A DNA stretch of 64,000 nucleotides from Clostridia bacterium. GTDB lineage: Bacteria; Bacillota; TC1; UBA5767. Below are positions 17,913-26,717 of the stretch, piece by piece (position 1 is the first letter of the stretch; every line of letters begins with the position of its first letter). The translations under genes and the position numbers were made by a program. The notes beneath the pieces are model-generated. The model was given only the letters and a program-made list of their open reading frames with translations, was not told the origin of the DNA and ran no database searches. The DNA lies in assembly GCA_016887505.1 (NCBI GenBank), contig CP069393.1:868001-932000 (forward strand), written 5' to 3'.

Positions 17913-18314
17913 TTATTCCTCTCTCTCTTTCATACTAAATGCTCCTGGTAGTAATTGCGCTGCCGTATAACGAAACAAACCGGCAGGTGAATCTAAGACA
18001 ATCTCCATTTCCGGGGAAAATTCAGTCATTACCTGACGGCAAGAACCGCAAGGACTATTAATGTACTCTGAATCGGATACTATGGCCATAGCCTTAAAAT
18101 TTTGCCGGCCTTCTCCAACAGCATTGAATATGGCATTTCTCTCTGCGCAAACGGTAAGACCAAAGCTCGCATTTTCTACGTTAACCCCAGTATAAACGCT
18201 ACCGTCTTCAGCCAAAAGCGCTGCTGCAACGCGCACCTTGGAATACTTAGCATAGGCATATTTCAACGTGTCTTTTGCTTTTAGCAACAACATCTTTTCT
18301 ATCTCTCTTGTCAT
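17913..18314 (-). CDS. cdd: Cytidine deaminase
   Basis: 133 residues, typical of the small homotetrameric form. It deaminates cytidine and deoxycytidine for pyrimidine salvage. The zinc site is C56 with catalytic E58 (VCAERNAIF), C89 and C92 (PCGSC). The ATG at 18314 follows GGGGG by 7 bases. A TTG one codon earlier is not needed. It sits between dgkA and era, as in Bacillus. Confidence 0.96.
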   Translation of the reverse strand: MTREIEKMLLLKAKDTLKYAYAKYSKVRVAAALLAEDGSVYTGVNVENASFGLTVCAERNAIFNAVGEGRQNFKAMAIVSDSEYINSPCGSCRQVMTEFSPEMEIVLDSPAGLFRYTAAQLLPGAFSMKEREE

Positions 18315-18326
18315 CAAAATGCCCCC

Positions 18327-18692
18327 TTAAGCAACTGTTCGTTCCAAAATACTCCACAATACGATAAGACCAATCGCAATTGAGAATAAGGCGGCCAATA
18401 AAACGCCACCTGCCGCTACATCCTTTGCAATCCAAGCCAAAGGATGATAATCCTGGCCTACCTTAACATCTATTAAGTCCTCTACTGCTGTATTGAACAT
18501 CTCAGCAACTAGAACTAGACCACTCGCTAAAAGCACCAAGGCCATCTCTAACTTATTGGCCCCGATTGCCAAAAAAAACAAAATTGCTAGACTAAACAAA
18601 AACAGATGAATTTTCATATTTCGCTCTGTCGTGCAGGCATGTTTTACGCCCCGCACACTGTCACGAAGACTTTTTTTGAACGGTCTCCTCAT
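18327..18692 (-). CDS. dgkA: Undecaprenol/diacylglycerol kinase (DgkA family)
   Basis: 121 residues with three hydrophobic helices (about 30-47, 50-68, 92-116). It phosphorylates a lipid alcohol at the membrane. In Gram-positive bacteria the substrate is usually undecaprenol, which feeds cell-wall carrier lipid. The catalytic signature EMFNTAVEDLID is at 64-75, and the KDVAAG motif is intact. The ATG overlaps the ybeY stop (ATGA). Confidence 0.94.
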   Translation of the reverse strand: MRRPFKKSLRDSVRGVKHACTTERNMKIHLFLFSLAILFFLAIGANKLEMALVLLASGLVLVAEMFNTAVEDLIDVKVGQDYHPLAWIAKDVAAGGVLLAALFSIAIGLIVLWSILERTVA

Positions 18693-19159
18693 AATTCCCT
18701 CTTGATTTTGAACGCATCAAGCACGGCTTCCTCTTGCTTTCGCATTCGCTTCTTATCTTCTTCTTTTTCGTGGTCGTATCCCAGTAAATGCAGCATACCA
18801 TGCAAGGCCAAATAGCAAAGTTCTCTTAAAGTACTATGTTCATACTCTTTTGCTTGCTTAAGTGCCTGCTGATAATCTATAACGATATCTCCCAAAAGGC
18901 TCATATCCTCATTTATGATTTCCGGCTCATCCTCTAAAGACTCACTCATCGCAAAAGAAAGAACATCCGTAACCTGATCCTTGTTTCGGTAATCTCGATT
19001 CAACCGTTGAATTTCATCATCATCTACAAAAGTGATACCTACCTCAAAGTCTCCCTCTAATTTTTCAACTTCTAAGGTATGTTCCAGCAGAGACGTAAGG
19101 GTTTCTTCCAAGCCATCAGGAATGGGGTTATTTTGCTGATTCGTCAATATTAGATTCAT
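18689..19159 (-). CDS. ybeY: Endoribonuclease YbeY
   Basis: 156 residues from the chosen ATG. A metalloenzyme of rRNA maturation and ribosome quality control. The zinc motif H120-x3-H124-x5-H130 (LHGMLHLLGYDH) is complete. The frame opens further upstream, but the residues before MNLILTNQ are out-of-family and lie in the pgpH coding region. An AGGAG lies about 11 bases before the chosen start. The 5' end overlaps pgpH by 32 bases and the 3' end overlaps dgkA by 4. Confidence 0.93.
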   Translation of the reverse strand: MNLILTNQQNNPIPDGLEETLTSLLEHTLEVEKLEGDFEVGITFVDDDEIQRLNRDYRNKDQVTDVLSFAMSESLEDEPEIINEDMSLLGDIVIDYQQALKQAKEYEHSTLRELCYLALHGMLHLLGYDHEKEEDKKRMRKQEEAVLDAFKIKREL

Positions 19160-21329
19160 TCTGATCTTGTCTCCTCTCCACTTCTTTGGCCAATTTCTCC
19201 GGATATTCCACCCTCTGATGATATATACCAGAAAGAATCCGGATAAAGGCTTTGGCAATGACTTCTAGCTCTCTAAAGGTTAATTTGGATTCCGAGAGCT
19301 GATTATCATCAAATTTTTCCTTGATAATTTTGCGCACAAATCCTTCTACACGCCCTAAGCTAGGATTTTTAAGAGATCGTACACTCGCTTCCACCGTATC
19401 GGCTAACATCACGATTGCCGCTTCCTTGCTTACTGGACGTTTCCCGTCATAGCGGAATTCTTCTTCCTTGATATCCGAGCCTTCCACCTCTTGGGCCTTA
19501 CTGTAAAAATAACGAACCAAAGAATCTCCATGGTGAGTAGCAATAAACTGTTGCAGGGATGGAGGCAGTCCATATTCTTCCGCCAATTCTAGTCCATCCT
19601 TTACATGAGATGTAATAACCAAGGTGGACAGTCTAGGGCTAAGCTTATCGTGTGGATTATCATCTAGTCCTTGTTGATTTTCAATAAAGAAATAAGGACG
19701 CTTTAGTTTTCCTATGTCGTGATAGAATGCTCCAACGCGAGCCAATAACCTATCTGCATCTACTGCTTCTGCAGCTGCTTCTGCCAAGTTGCTAACTACA
19801 ATACTGTGGTGATAGGTTCCTGGCGCTTCTAAAAGCAGTCTTCTTAGCAAAGGCTGATTGGGATCTGAAAATTCCAATAGTTTGACTGGTGTCGTAATCT
19901 TGAAAATCGTTTCAAAGTAGGGCAATGTTCCGATCGCCAATACAGAAGATAAAAAAGCACCTCCCAGACCAATACCGATGGCGATTGCTAGAGTCTTTCC
20001 TGAATAATTCAAAAACCATCCCATAGCCAATATGCTAAGCGTATTGGTTAGCCCGATATAAAGAGAAGATTTCATCAAATCCCCCCGATGCCCTACACGC
20101 GCTACGGAAAACACACCAATATAGGCTGAAAGAATAGCCACAAGCGCAAACTCATAATGGAAATCTGCGACGACGCCTAGCAATAGTGCAATAATCGTAG
20201 ATAACATTAAACCCGTTTCATTATCTAGTAAAATTGTCGTCAGCATACCAATGGCAGCAACCGGCGTCATGTAAAAGAACAAACTTTCATAGCCTGATGC
20301 CATGGAAATACGAGCAAATATTTCATTCATCAAAAGTCCGAGAACAATCAAGATTTCAAGCAAGCTGAGATAACTTTCATGCTCTGGTACTTCTGGCCTA
20401 TAATGGAAAAGAAACCAGGCTATGATACCAAACATAATCGCCAACATAATGGCAATAGACAGTAAGCCCAAATAGGTCTCTTCCCGGATAGATGTATTGG
20501 TTGAGGTAATCATTTCATATAGCAAAGGAGTGACCAATTCTCCCTCTTCAACAAGCACCTCATTTTGCGTGATGTTTACAATAACTGGGTCCACTGCTTC
20601 AGTAACTTCCTCAATACGTCTACTAGTCGCTGCATCATCGTAGTGTAATGTTTCAATCAACGTTATATTGTTTAGAATAGCTACTATTAGGGTTTTGGAC
20701 TCCATGGGTAGCATAGAGCTCATGACCTCTTCTAGCATATTCTGACGTGCAATTTCCACCCCGGAAAACTGAACTCCAGCTTCCATATATTTACGAACTA
20801 GACCCACAGCATAATCACGAATCATCTCAATTTCGATAGTATCTGTCGTAATTACAAAGTCAACGGTATCCTGATCTAGGTCAAGGATTTCATAGTCAAG
20901 TGAAACTTCAGATTCTGATTCTGTCACATCCATTTTTTGCTTATAATCTTCCCGCAGGTTCATTATATCTACAAAAACAGCTTGGATTTCTTCAGAAATA
21001 CTGTCAAGAGCCTGCTGGTCTACCACCATAACCGGTGAAATAGATCCAATGGCATCCTCTTTAGCTTGCGTTGTCAAAATTTCTGATTCATAACTCACAT
21101 CGTTAGACGCCGTGATGGTAGTGGGACTAGGATACCCTTCAAATATACTTTGGCTCCGGCTTAAATATCCACTTCCCATAATAATTAAACTAACAATATA
21201 CAGAACTACAAATAACGCCCTTCTTCTTGCACGTCTCGTTTTAAGCAGTTGGTGGCGTTTCTTCTGATTTTTTCTTTTTTTTCTTGTCTTCGAGGATTCT
21301 TTCTTTATTCTGCGCTCAAAGATACCCAT
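19128..21329 (-). CDS. pgpH: 7TM-HD membrane protein, cyclic-di-AMP phosphodiesterase PgpH type
   Basis: 733 residues. A highly basic N-terminus and a first membrane helix (about 37-56) precede an extracellular 7TMR-HDED domain (about 60-285). Seven membrane helices follow (about 287-475), then a cytoplasmic HD domain with H507-H508, H537-D538 (YHDIGKLKRP) and a downstream HHGD. In Listeria PgpH hydrolyses c-di-AMP, a second messenger for potassium and wall homeostasis. The phoH-pgpH-ybeY order is conserved. Substrate assignment rests on family knowledge. Confidence 0.94.
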   Translation of the reverse strand: MGIFERRIKKESSKTRKKRKNQKKRHQLLKTRRARRRALFVVLYIVSLIIMGSGYLSRSQSIFEGYPSPTTITASNDVSYESEILTTQAKEDAIGSISPVMVVDQQALDSISEEIQAVFVDIMNLREDYKQKMDVTESESEVSLDYEILDLDQDTVDFVITTDTIEIEMIRDYAVGLVRKYMEAGVQFSGVEIARQNMLEEVMSSMLPMESKTLIVAILNNITLIETLHYDDAATSRRIEEVTEAVDPVIVNITQNEVLVEEGELVTPLLYEMITSTNTSIREETYLGLLSIAIMLAIMFGIIAWFLFHYRPEVPEHESYLSLLEILIVLGLLMNEIFARISMASGYESLFFYMTPVAAIGMLTTILLDNETGLMLSTIIALLLGVVADFHYEFALVAILSAYIGVFSVARVGHRGDLMKSSLYIGLTNTLSILAMGWFLNYSGKTLAIAIGIGLGGAFLSSVLAIGTLPYFETIFKITTPVKLLEFSDPNQPLLRRLLLEAPGTYHHSIVVSNLAEAAAEAVDADRLLARVGAFYHDIGKLKRPYFFIENQQGLDDNPHDKLSPRLSTLVITSHVKDGLELAEEYGLPPSLQQFIATHHGDSLVRYFYSKAQEVEGSDIKEEEFRYDGKRPVSKEAAIVMLADTVEASVRSLKNPSLGRVEGFVRKIIKEKFDDNQLSESKLTFRELEVIAKAFIRILSGIYHQRVEYPEKLAKEVERRQDQNESNIDESAK

Positions 21330-21346
21330 TTCAGATTCCTCCTGAT

Positions 21347-22312
21347 TTAACTAGTTGTTAGTTTATCCTGCTCGTAAGCTTGAATAATTCTCTTCACTAG
21401 TGGATGTCGCACTACATCGGTTTCTGTCAAAGAATAAAACTCGATGCCAGGTATGTTCTTCATAATTCGTTGACACTGCTGCAAACCAGATTTCTTGCCT
21501 CTAGGTAAATCGACTTGTGTTAAATCTCCAGTAACGACAGCCTTAGAATTAAAACCAATCCTTGTTAGAAACATTTTCATCTGTTCTTCAGTAGTATTCT
21601 GCGCCTCATCTAGAATTATAAAGGCATTTTCCAAGGTTCTTCCCCTCATATAGGCTAGCGGTGCAATTTCAATTACATTACGTTCTATCAATTTGTCTGA
21701 TGTTTCTGGTCCTAAGATGAAATTCAAAGCATCGTACAAGGGTCTTAAATAAGGGTCTATCTTTTCCTTTAAGTCTCCTGGTAAAAAGCCAAGACTTTCA
21801 CCAGCTTCCACCGCTGGTCTTACTAGAATGATACGTTCAATCTTCTTTCTTTTCAAATCTCGGATTGCCATAACAACCGCTAAAAAAGTCTTGCCTGTTC
21901 CAGCCGGTCCAATTCCAAATACAATATCATTGTTCTCTATGGTCTCTATATAGTTCTTTTGTCCTAGTGTTCTAGCTCTAATATTCTTTTTTGTGGGGGT
22001 TGTATAAACTATTTTTTTTAATTTTTCTGCAGAATTCTCTACTCCATTTTTTTCGTCTTCAATATAGTAATTGACATCCGTAACCAGCAATTGTTTTTTT
22101 GTTCGATATAAATCAATCAAATTGTGGATGACTTTTTGGGTAGAGCGGACATTTTGTTCTTCTCCCTGAATCGTGATTTCATTGCCTCGTGCCAATAGGG
22201 ATACATCCATTTGCTCTTCGATGATGTTCAAAAAAACATCTTCATGTCCAAAAAGCGTTTGGGCTTCCTCATTGGTCAACAGGTCTATTTTTAATAAACT
22301 GCTCTTTTGCAT
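21347..22312 (-). CDS. PhoH-family ATPase
   Basis: 321 residues. Walker A GPAGTGKT is at 135-142 and Walker B IILDEAQN at 232-239. An N-terminal KH-like segment precedes the ATPase. The family is linked to RNA metabolism and is regularly found beside ybeY, as here. It starts the phoH-pgpH-ybeY-dgkA-cdd-era-recO series behind GGAGG. In spore-forming relatives yqfC and yqfD directly precede phoH; here thiN and its terminator do. Confidence 0.95.
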   Translation of the reverse strand: MQKSSLLKIDLLTNEEAQTLFGHEDVFLNIIEEQMDVSLLARGNEITIQGEEQNVRSTQKVIHNLIDLYRTKKQLLVTDVNYYIEDEKNGVENSAEKLKKIVYTTPTKKNIRARTLGQKNYIETIENNDIVFGIGPAGTGKTFLAVVMAIRDLKRKKIERIILVRPAVEAGESLGFLPGDLKEKIDPYLRPLYDALNFILGPETSDKLIERNVIEIAPLAYMRGRTLENAFIILDEAQNTTEEQMKMFLTRIGFNSKAVVTGDLTQVDLPRGKKSGLQQCQRIMKNIPGIEFYSLTETDVVRHPLVKRIIQAYEQDKLTTS

Positions 22313-22380
22313 ACATCCTCCTTACGCATGTCTATTTTACCATAGATTCAGCCTCTAAAATACCTAACTTGGTAAAGCAA

Positions 22381-22411
22381 AATAGGCAGTTTGACAAGCA
22401 AACCGCCTATT
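22381..22411 (-). terminator. Rho-independent terminator after thiN
   Basis: Arms AATAGGCGGTTTG and CAAACTGCCTATT pair over 13 bp with one wobble on the minus strand, followed by TTTTGCTTT. It lies 2 bases past the thiN stop and separates the floA/thiN group from phoH. Confidence 0.8.
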
Positions 22412-22413
22412 AT

Positions 22414-23058
22414 CTATTCATTTACATTAATCATTAGCAGTCCACTTGCAAAACGAATGGAAACAGTCTCTTCAAGTGCCACATTACTCATCCCTCGACT
22501 TGAGCCCAAGGCAAGCGTTTCATCTTCAAGTGGATACTTCATTCCTTCATAAAATATTCCCTGGCAAGATGTAAGGGGGATTGCTGATATATTTTTTCCC
22601 TGAATTCCTTCTAGCCGAAGAGAATGAAATCTTTCATTGAGGAAGTAGGTACAGCCTTGCTCATTTAAAATTCTCATTCTTGCCTTGCTACTTAGGCTGG
22701 CAATTAAAAGATAATTGGTAAAAAAGTGATCTGTCCTACCTCCATCAAGGCCTACAAAGACTAAGTCTTTGGCCCCTCTACTCAAAGCAATACTTATGGC
22801 TAGTTCTGTATCTGTCCAATCCTTATCCCTAGGATATGTAAGAAATTCTACATCCTGTCGTTCATAGTAACCACGTATCTTTGCGTCAATGGAATCCAAG
22901 TCGCCACATATAATATCTGGTACTATTTTCCATAAATAAGCATGGTTCGCCCCGGAATCAGCACAAATAATCGTTCTAGCCTGCCAATCAACTTTTTCTT
23001 TCAAAGATATGGACGGCGGTATCCCGCCGCCCATAATCAACCAATTCGCACTATCCAT
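22414..23058 (-). CDS. thiN: Thiamine diphosphokinase (thiamine pyrophosphokinase)
   Basis: 214 residues. It transfers pyrophosphate from ATP to thiamine, making the TPP cofactor. Family signatures are ICADSGANHAY (31-41), CGDLDSI, YPRDKDWTDTELA and GLDGGRTDHFFTN. Its start lies 8 bases inside the end of the upstream 187-residue gene, so the two are co-translated. In many Firmicutes thiN lies near rpe/rsgA, so its position after floA is a local rearrangement. Confidence 0.94.
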   Translation of the reverse strand: MDSANWLIMGGGIPPSISLKEKVDWQARTIICADSGANHAYLWKIVPDIICGDLDSIDAKIRGYYERQDVEFLTYPRDKDWTDTELAISIALSRGAKDLVFVGLDGGRTDHFFTNYLLIASLSSKARMRILNEQGCTYFLNERFHSLRLEGIQGKNISAIPLTSCQGIFYEGMKYPLEDETLALGSSRGMSNVALEETVSIRFASGLLMINVNE

Positions 23059-23614
23059 GTCTTTTCCTCAATGCAACTGGCTCTGAAAGTATTTCTTTCC
23101 AAATAATCCGTTCCGCCCAAACACTTCGAGTATTTCTCTTCGTACTAGGAAGGCAAGAAGCTACTTTCACTTCTTGCTTTTTACTTGGTAAATTAAAATC
23201 AACTTCTTTAGCCAATGGATGGGCTGACCCTTCCATCAACGTAGCACGAGTATCCTCATATACCATGGAGCCCTTGTTGAAAGCTCCTTCCGTCGAAATC
23301 CCTTCAAATCCAATTGGTTCGCCCTCCTGGGATGAATCCAAATGGATTTCTTGCAAGCACTCGCCTTCAATGCCTTGAATAGCTGAAAATTGTGGTTCCG
23401 CATCGGGGATTGTAGATTGATTCAGTTGTTTCGGTCCTCGAGCCATCTCCTCGAAATTTTCGTTCAATTGTTTCAAGAATTTTTTGGCGCTCACATCCAT
23501 ATCTGAATTTAGAATTTTGGGCTTAGTCGTATCAGATAACCCCTTTTTCTTACTTGCTTCCATAATTTTGGAAATAATACCGATAATCAAGAATATTATC
23601 CAAATTCCCTCCAT
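23051..23614 (-). CDS. Small membrane-anchored protein of unknown function
   Basis: 187 residues, not recognised. One N-terminal hydrophobic segment (about 4-17, IWIIFLIIGIISKIM) is followed by a KKK stretch, so the rest is probably cytoplasmic. The middle (30-155) is polar and looks disordered, with a single cysteine. The C-terminus is basic and ends with a denser segment, IIWKEILSEPVALRKR, which looks like the conserved part. It sits 13 bases after floA and overlaps thiN by 8, so it is in the nfeD-floA operon and may serve the FloA membrane domain. That role is inference from position. Confidence 0.8.
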   Translation of the reverse strand: MEGIWIIFLIIGIISKIMEASKKKGLSDTTKPKILNSDMDVSAKKFLKQLNENFEEMARGPKQLNQSTIPDAEPQFSAIQGIEGECLQEIHLDSSQEGEPIGFEGISTEGAFNKGSMVYEDTRATLMEGSAHPLAKEVDFNLPSKKQEVKVASCLPSTKRNTRSVWAERIIWKEILSEPVALRKRHG

Positions 23615-23627
23615 GAGAACCTCCTAT

Positions 23628-24626
23628 CTAGTTATTCTCATCATCTATCTTCATTTCTTCACTAGCGTCTTTTGAAATAGCTTCTCTCATACCAGTATCA
23701 GCCATAATATTTCTTAAATTATAATAATCCATAGCACCTAAGTTGCCATTTCTAAGAGCTTCAGCCAATGCCCTTGGAACTTCTGCTTCTGATTCAACTA
23801 CTAGTGCTCTCATTTCCTGCACCCTAGCCTTCATTTCTTGTTCTTGGGCTACTGCCATGGCTCTTCTTTCCTCAGCCTTAGCTTGAGCAATACGTTTATC
23901 TGCTTCTGCTTGGTCAGTTTGTAGTTGAGCGCCAATATTTCTACCAACATCAACGTCCGCAATATCAATGGATAAGATTTCAAAAGCAGTACCTGCATCT
24001 AATCCTTTTTTAAGTACAGTTTCGGAAATACTATCTGGATTTTCTAAAACAGCCTTGTGTTTAATTGCTGAACCGACAGTAGTAACGATACCTTCTCCAA
24101 CACGTGCAATAATGGTTTCCTGGCCTGCACCACCGACCAAACGGTCAATGTTTGCTCTTACAGTAACCTTTGCCTTTGCCCTAACTTCAATACCATCTTT
24201 CGCCACGGCTGCAACGATTGGTGTCTCGATGACAATTGGATTAACGCTCATCTGTACTGCTTGTAATACATCTCTACCTGCTAAATCAATAGCAGCAGCT
24301 CTTTCAAATTTCAATGGTATCTGCGCTCTTTCAGCAGCGATAAGTGCATCCACTACCTTGTCAACGTTACCACCTGCCAAGTAATGCGCTTCCAGACTAT
24401 CCCCGTTAACCTCTAGACCAGCCTTATCAGCCTTAATCCAAGGACTAACAATTCTAGCTGGCGGCACTCTTCTAAGACGCATTCCAATTAAATCAAAAAT
24501 ACTCACCTTTACACCGGCAGCCAGTGCACTAATCCAAAGCGCGACTGGGATAAATGTAAGAAGCAAAGCAAACAGAATTATAAAAATCAATAAAATAAAT
24601 AGTGATCCAAAAAGTGTTGCTGGCAT
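23628..24626 (-). CDS. floA: Flotillin-like protein FloA
   Basis: 332 residues, matching Bacillus YqfA/FloA (331). It organises membrane microdomains. The N-terminal hydrophobic hairpin (about 5-45) anchors it. An SPFH-type domain (about 50-230) and a charged, alanine/glutamate-rich coiled coil ([19 protein letters not shown] region, 230-285) follow. The ATG overlaps the nfeD stop by one base (TAATG), the usual coupling of the NfeD protease and its flotillin partner. Confidence 0.96.
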   Translation of the reverse strand: MPATLFGSLFILLIFIILFALLLTFIPVALWISALAAGVKVSIFDLIGMRLRRVPPARIVSPWIKADKAGLEVNGDSLEAHYLAGGNVDKVVDALIAAERAQIPLKFERAAAIDLAGRDVLQAVQMSVNPIVIETPIVAAVAKDGIEVRAKAKVTVRANIDRLVGGAGQETIIARVGEGIVTTVGSAIKHKAVLENPDSISETVLKKGLDAGTAFEILSIDIADVDVGRNIGAQLQTDQAEADKRIAQAKAEERRAMAVAQEQEMKARVQEMRALVVESEAEVPRALAEALRNGNLGAMDYYNLRNIMADTGMREAISKDASEEMKIDDENN

Positions 24627-25921
24627 TATTCATTCTCCTTTTCAATTTTTTCTACAAATACGTTTCCACCTACGACCTTCAACACCCGTACTGGTGTATC
24701 AGCCGTAATATAACCACCCTGTGTTAGGACATCCACTAGTTTCCCATCTATACGTACCATACCGGCTGGTCTCAAATGGCTAATGGCCACACCTGTTTTA
24801 CCTTCAAGCTGTTTGAGTTCCATATCTACTGCCACATAACCGCTGTTCGTATCTGTTTCTTTGCGAAGAATCAGTTTGGAAAAAGCATGTTTTGTCGGCA
24901 ATACCCGTATCAGTAAAACAAAAATAACAATGGCTCCAATCAATGCAATCACGATTGACTGAACAGCAGTCGTGGCATCTGGTGCTGCAAAGAATATGCT
25001 GGCGAATATAGCAATAAATCCACCTATTCCTGCCACTCCAAAACCCGGTATGAAAAACACCTCAGCGATAATCAAAACTAGTCCCAGCAAGAAAAGGAAT
25101 ACTGCTTCCCATCCACTAAGTCCAGCGAGCATACTTCCACCGAAATAGAATCCCAAAGAAATAACGCCAATTGCACCGGGAACACCAAAACCTGGGGTAA
25201 ATACTTCAATAAAGATTCCAGCTAGTCCAATCATCAACAGTATGGTACTAATGGCAGTTGAAGTAAGCAAATCAGCAAGTTTTTCAGATGGATTTTTCTC
25301 GACAGTACGCACGACCGATATGTCATTGTCTGCTAAAAAAGCTGCTTTATTCTGGTACACACCATCCGTCATCTCGTATGCTTGTGCTTCCTGAGCAGTC
25401 ATGGTCAGTAGTTTACCAGATTCCACAAGTTCATCAATGGCAATGTCTTCGTCTGACATCGCTCTGGCAATCAGAGCATTCCGGCCATTTTTTTCAGACA
25501 TTGCAGCTAGTTGGGCCGACCAATAAGAAACCGTCTTTTCATTGGCTTTTTCAGAACCGATTCTAGGTTCTGCTGCACCAATGGTTGAGCCTTCTAACAT
25601 ATAGTATTCGTCGGCCGCCAAAGCAATAAAGCTTCCTGCTGAAATAGCGCCGCCATCAACCAATACTATGGTCGGAAGGCTACCCATGGTTTGGCCGATT
25701 TCTAGGGCAGAATCAATTCTTCCACCCGGTGTATCCAATACCATTAATATGCCTTCGACATTTTGGTCAAGCGCCTCTTCATATACTCCAGCAATCCAAT
25801 GAGCTTGGCTGGGTGTAACCTCGCCTTCAAATTCCACTTCCCATACATCCGCTGCAAGTGCAGCTTGCATCGGAAGCATCAACAGCAGGAGCAATGTTAG
25901 AATAGTCCGAACAATTCTCAT
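24626..25921 (-). CDS. NfeD-family membrane-bound serine protease
   Basis: 431 residues, like Bacillus YqeZ. A signal peptide (1-23, leucine-rich, ending QAALA) precedes a ClpP-class serine protease domain. It shows [11 protein letters not shown] and the nucleophile region [11 protein letters not shown] near 97-107. Several membrane helices follow (about 220-340) and the C-terminal OB-fold NfeD domain (about 360-431) begins after a basic linker. It works with FloA, encoded next, in membrane quality control. A plausible promoter lies at 25955-25983. Confidence 0.93.
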   Translation of the reverse strand: MRIVRTILTLLLLLMLPMQAALAADVWEVEFEGEVTPSQAHWIAGVYEEALDQNVEGILMVLDTPGGRIDSALEIGQTMGSLPTIVLVDGGAISAGSFIALAADEYYMLEGSTIGAAEPRIGSEKANEKTVSYWSAQLAAMSEKNGRNALIARAMSDEDIAIDELVESGKLLTMTAQEAQAYEMTDGVYQNKAAFLADNDISVVRTVEKNPSEKLADLLTSTAISTILLMIGLAGIFIEVFTPGFGVPGAIGVISLGFYFGGSMLAGLSGWEAVFLFLLGLVLIIAEVFFIPGFGVAGIGGFIAIFASIFFAAPDATTAVQSIVIALIGAIVIFVLLIRVLPTKHAFSKLILRKETDTNSGYVAVDMELKQLEGKTGVAISHLRPAGMVRIDGKLVDVLTQGGYITADTPVRVLKVVGGNVFVEKIEKENE

Positions 25922-25954
25922 TTTTCCTCCTCTTCATTTCATAGCCTCAAATAT

Positions 25955-25983
25955 AGGATAATAACTATTTTACATCAATGCAA
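25955..25983 (-). promoter_or_regulatory. Possible promoter of nfeD-floA
   Basis: TTGCAT (25978-25983) and TATCCT (25955-25960) are 17 bases apart on the minus strand, downstream of the rpsU terminator. The match to consensus is moderate. Confidence 0.45.
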
Positions 25984-26057
25984 AAATATAAGGCAATGAT
26001 TGCAATTTTGAGAGTTTACCAACCGACTCTGCCTGAATAATACTCCCATAAAGAGTT

Positions 26058-26088
26058 AAAAGTCTGGTACATAATATACCAGACTTTT
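26058..26088. terminator. Rho-independent terminator after rpsU (bidirectional form)
   Basis: A perfect 12-bp stem (AAAAGTCTGGTA and its complement) with a 7-base loop. The minus strand reads TTTTAACTC after it and the plus strand has seven T in a row. It lies 7 bases past the rpsU stop and isolates rpsU from nfeD. Confidence 0.85.
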
Positions 26089-26094
26089 TTTAAA

Positions 26095-26271
26095 CTATTT
26101 CCATTTGCGTTTACGAGCAGCTTCAGATTTTTTCTTTTTCTTAACGCTGGGCTTCTCGTAGTGCTCTCTCTTACGTACTTCGGAAAGTACGCCCGCTTTT
26201 TGACAAGATCTTTTGAATCTTCTCAATGCGGAATCAAGAGACTCATTCTTACCGACTTTGATTTCACTCAC
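26095..26271 (-). CDS. rpsU: 30S ribosomal protein S21
   Basis: 58 residues, the family length, too short for a routine ORF scan. It starts at GTG ([10 protein letters not shown]) 8 bases behind a GGGAGGGAG ribosome site. The upstream ATG at 26277-26279 is in another frame and hits a stop after three codons. The basic body ([13 protein letters not shown], then [17 protein letters not shown]) is diagnostic for S21, a late-assembly protein of the 30S platform. It has its own promoter at 26347-26375, a hairpin-rich leader and a terminator. Confidence 0.96.
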   Translation of the reverse strand: MSEIKVGKNESLDSALRRFKRSCQKAGVLSEVRKREHYEKPSVKKKKKSEAARKRKWK

Positions 26272-26340
26272 TGTATCATCTCCCTCCCTCCGCTAGCAGC
26301 TTTCGTTAGCGCAGGGGCATAAATATATCCCCTAACATCT
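26272..26340 (-). promoter_or_regulatory. Hairpin-rich leader of rpsU
   Basis: The transcribed leader has two short inverted repeats: AGGGG/CCCCT (arms 26313-26317 and 26329-26333) and CGCTA/TAGCG (arms 26291-26295 and 26307-26311). The second lies just upstream of the ribosome site. Such leaders can regulate ribosomal protein genes, but I recognise no named motif. Confidence 0.35.
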
Positions 26341-26346
26341 TCTAAC

Positions 26347-26375
26347 ATTATACATAAGCATTGATTGCAAGTCAA
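26347..26375 (-). promoter_or_regulatory. Promoter of rpsU
   Basis: TTGACT (26370-26375) and a perfect TATAAT (26347-26352) are 17 bases apart on the minus strand. The -35 begins on the base right after the stop codon of the HIT gene. Confidence 0.88.
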
Positions 26376-26714
26376 CTATCCAATTGTTCCCAATTTTCTT
26401 CCCCCAATAATATGAAAATGCAAATGATCTACAAGTTGACCAGAATCCACACCATGGTTGCTTAATACCCTGTATCCTTTTTCATCGAGCCCTTGTTCAG
26501 TAGCAATATCACGAATCGCAATCATCATACGGCCTAACATCGCCGCATCTTCTGGTTCAATGGTTGCTAAAGACGCAATATGTTTCTTGGGAATTACCAG
26601 GATATGTACCGGTGCCACAGGATTGATGTCTTTAAAAGCCAATATTTCATCATCCTCAAATACCTTAGTGCTAGGCAATTCGTCTTGAGCAATTTTACAA
26701 AAAATACAATCCAT
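26376..26714 (-). CDS. HIT-family nucleotide-binding protein (HinT type)
   Basis: 112 residues. The histidine triad H97-L-H99-F-H101 (DHLHFHIIGG) is at the C-terminus, with the N-terminal CIFCKI typical of the bacterial HinT/PKCI branch. Family members hydrolyse purine nucleoside phosphoramidates such as AMP-lysine. Two adjacent ATGs follow AGGAG. The second (26714) has 7-base spacing and gives the usual MDCIFCKI start. It lies directly after mtaB. Confidence 0.94.
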   Translation of the reverse strand: MDCIFCKIAQDELPSTKVFEDDEILAFKDINPVAPVHILVIPKKHIASLATIEPEDAAMLGRMMIAIRDIATEQGLDEKGYRVLSNHGVDSGQLVDHLHFHIIGGRKLGTIG

Positions 26715-26717
26715 CAT

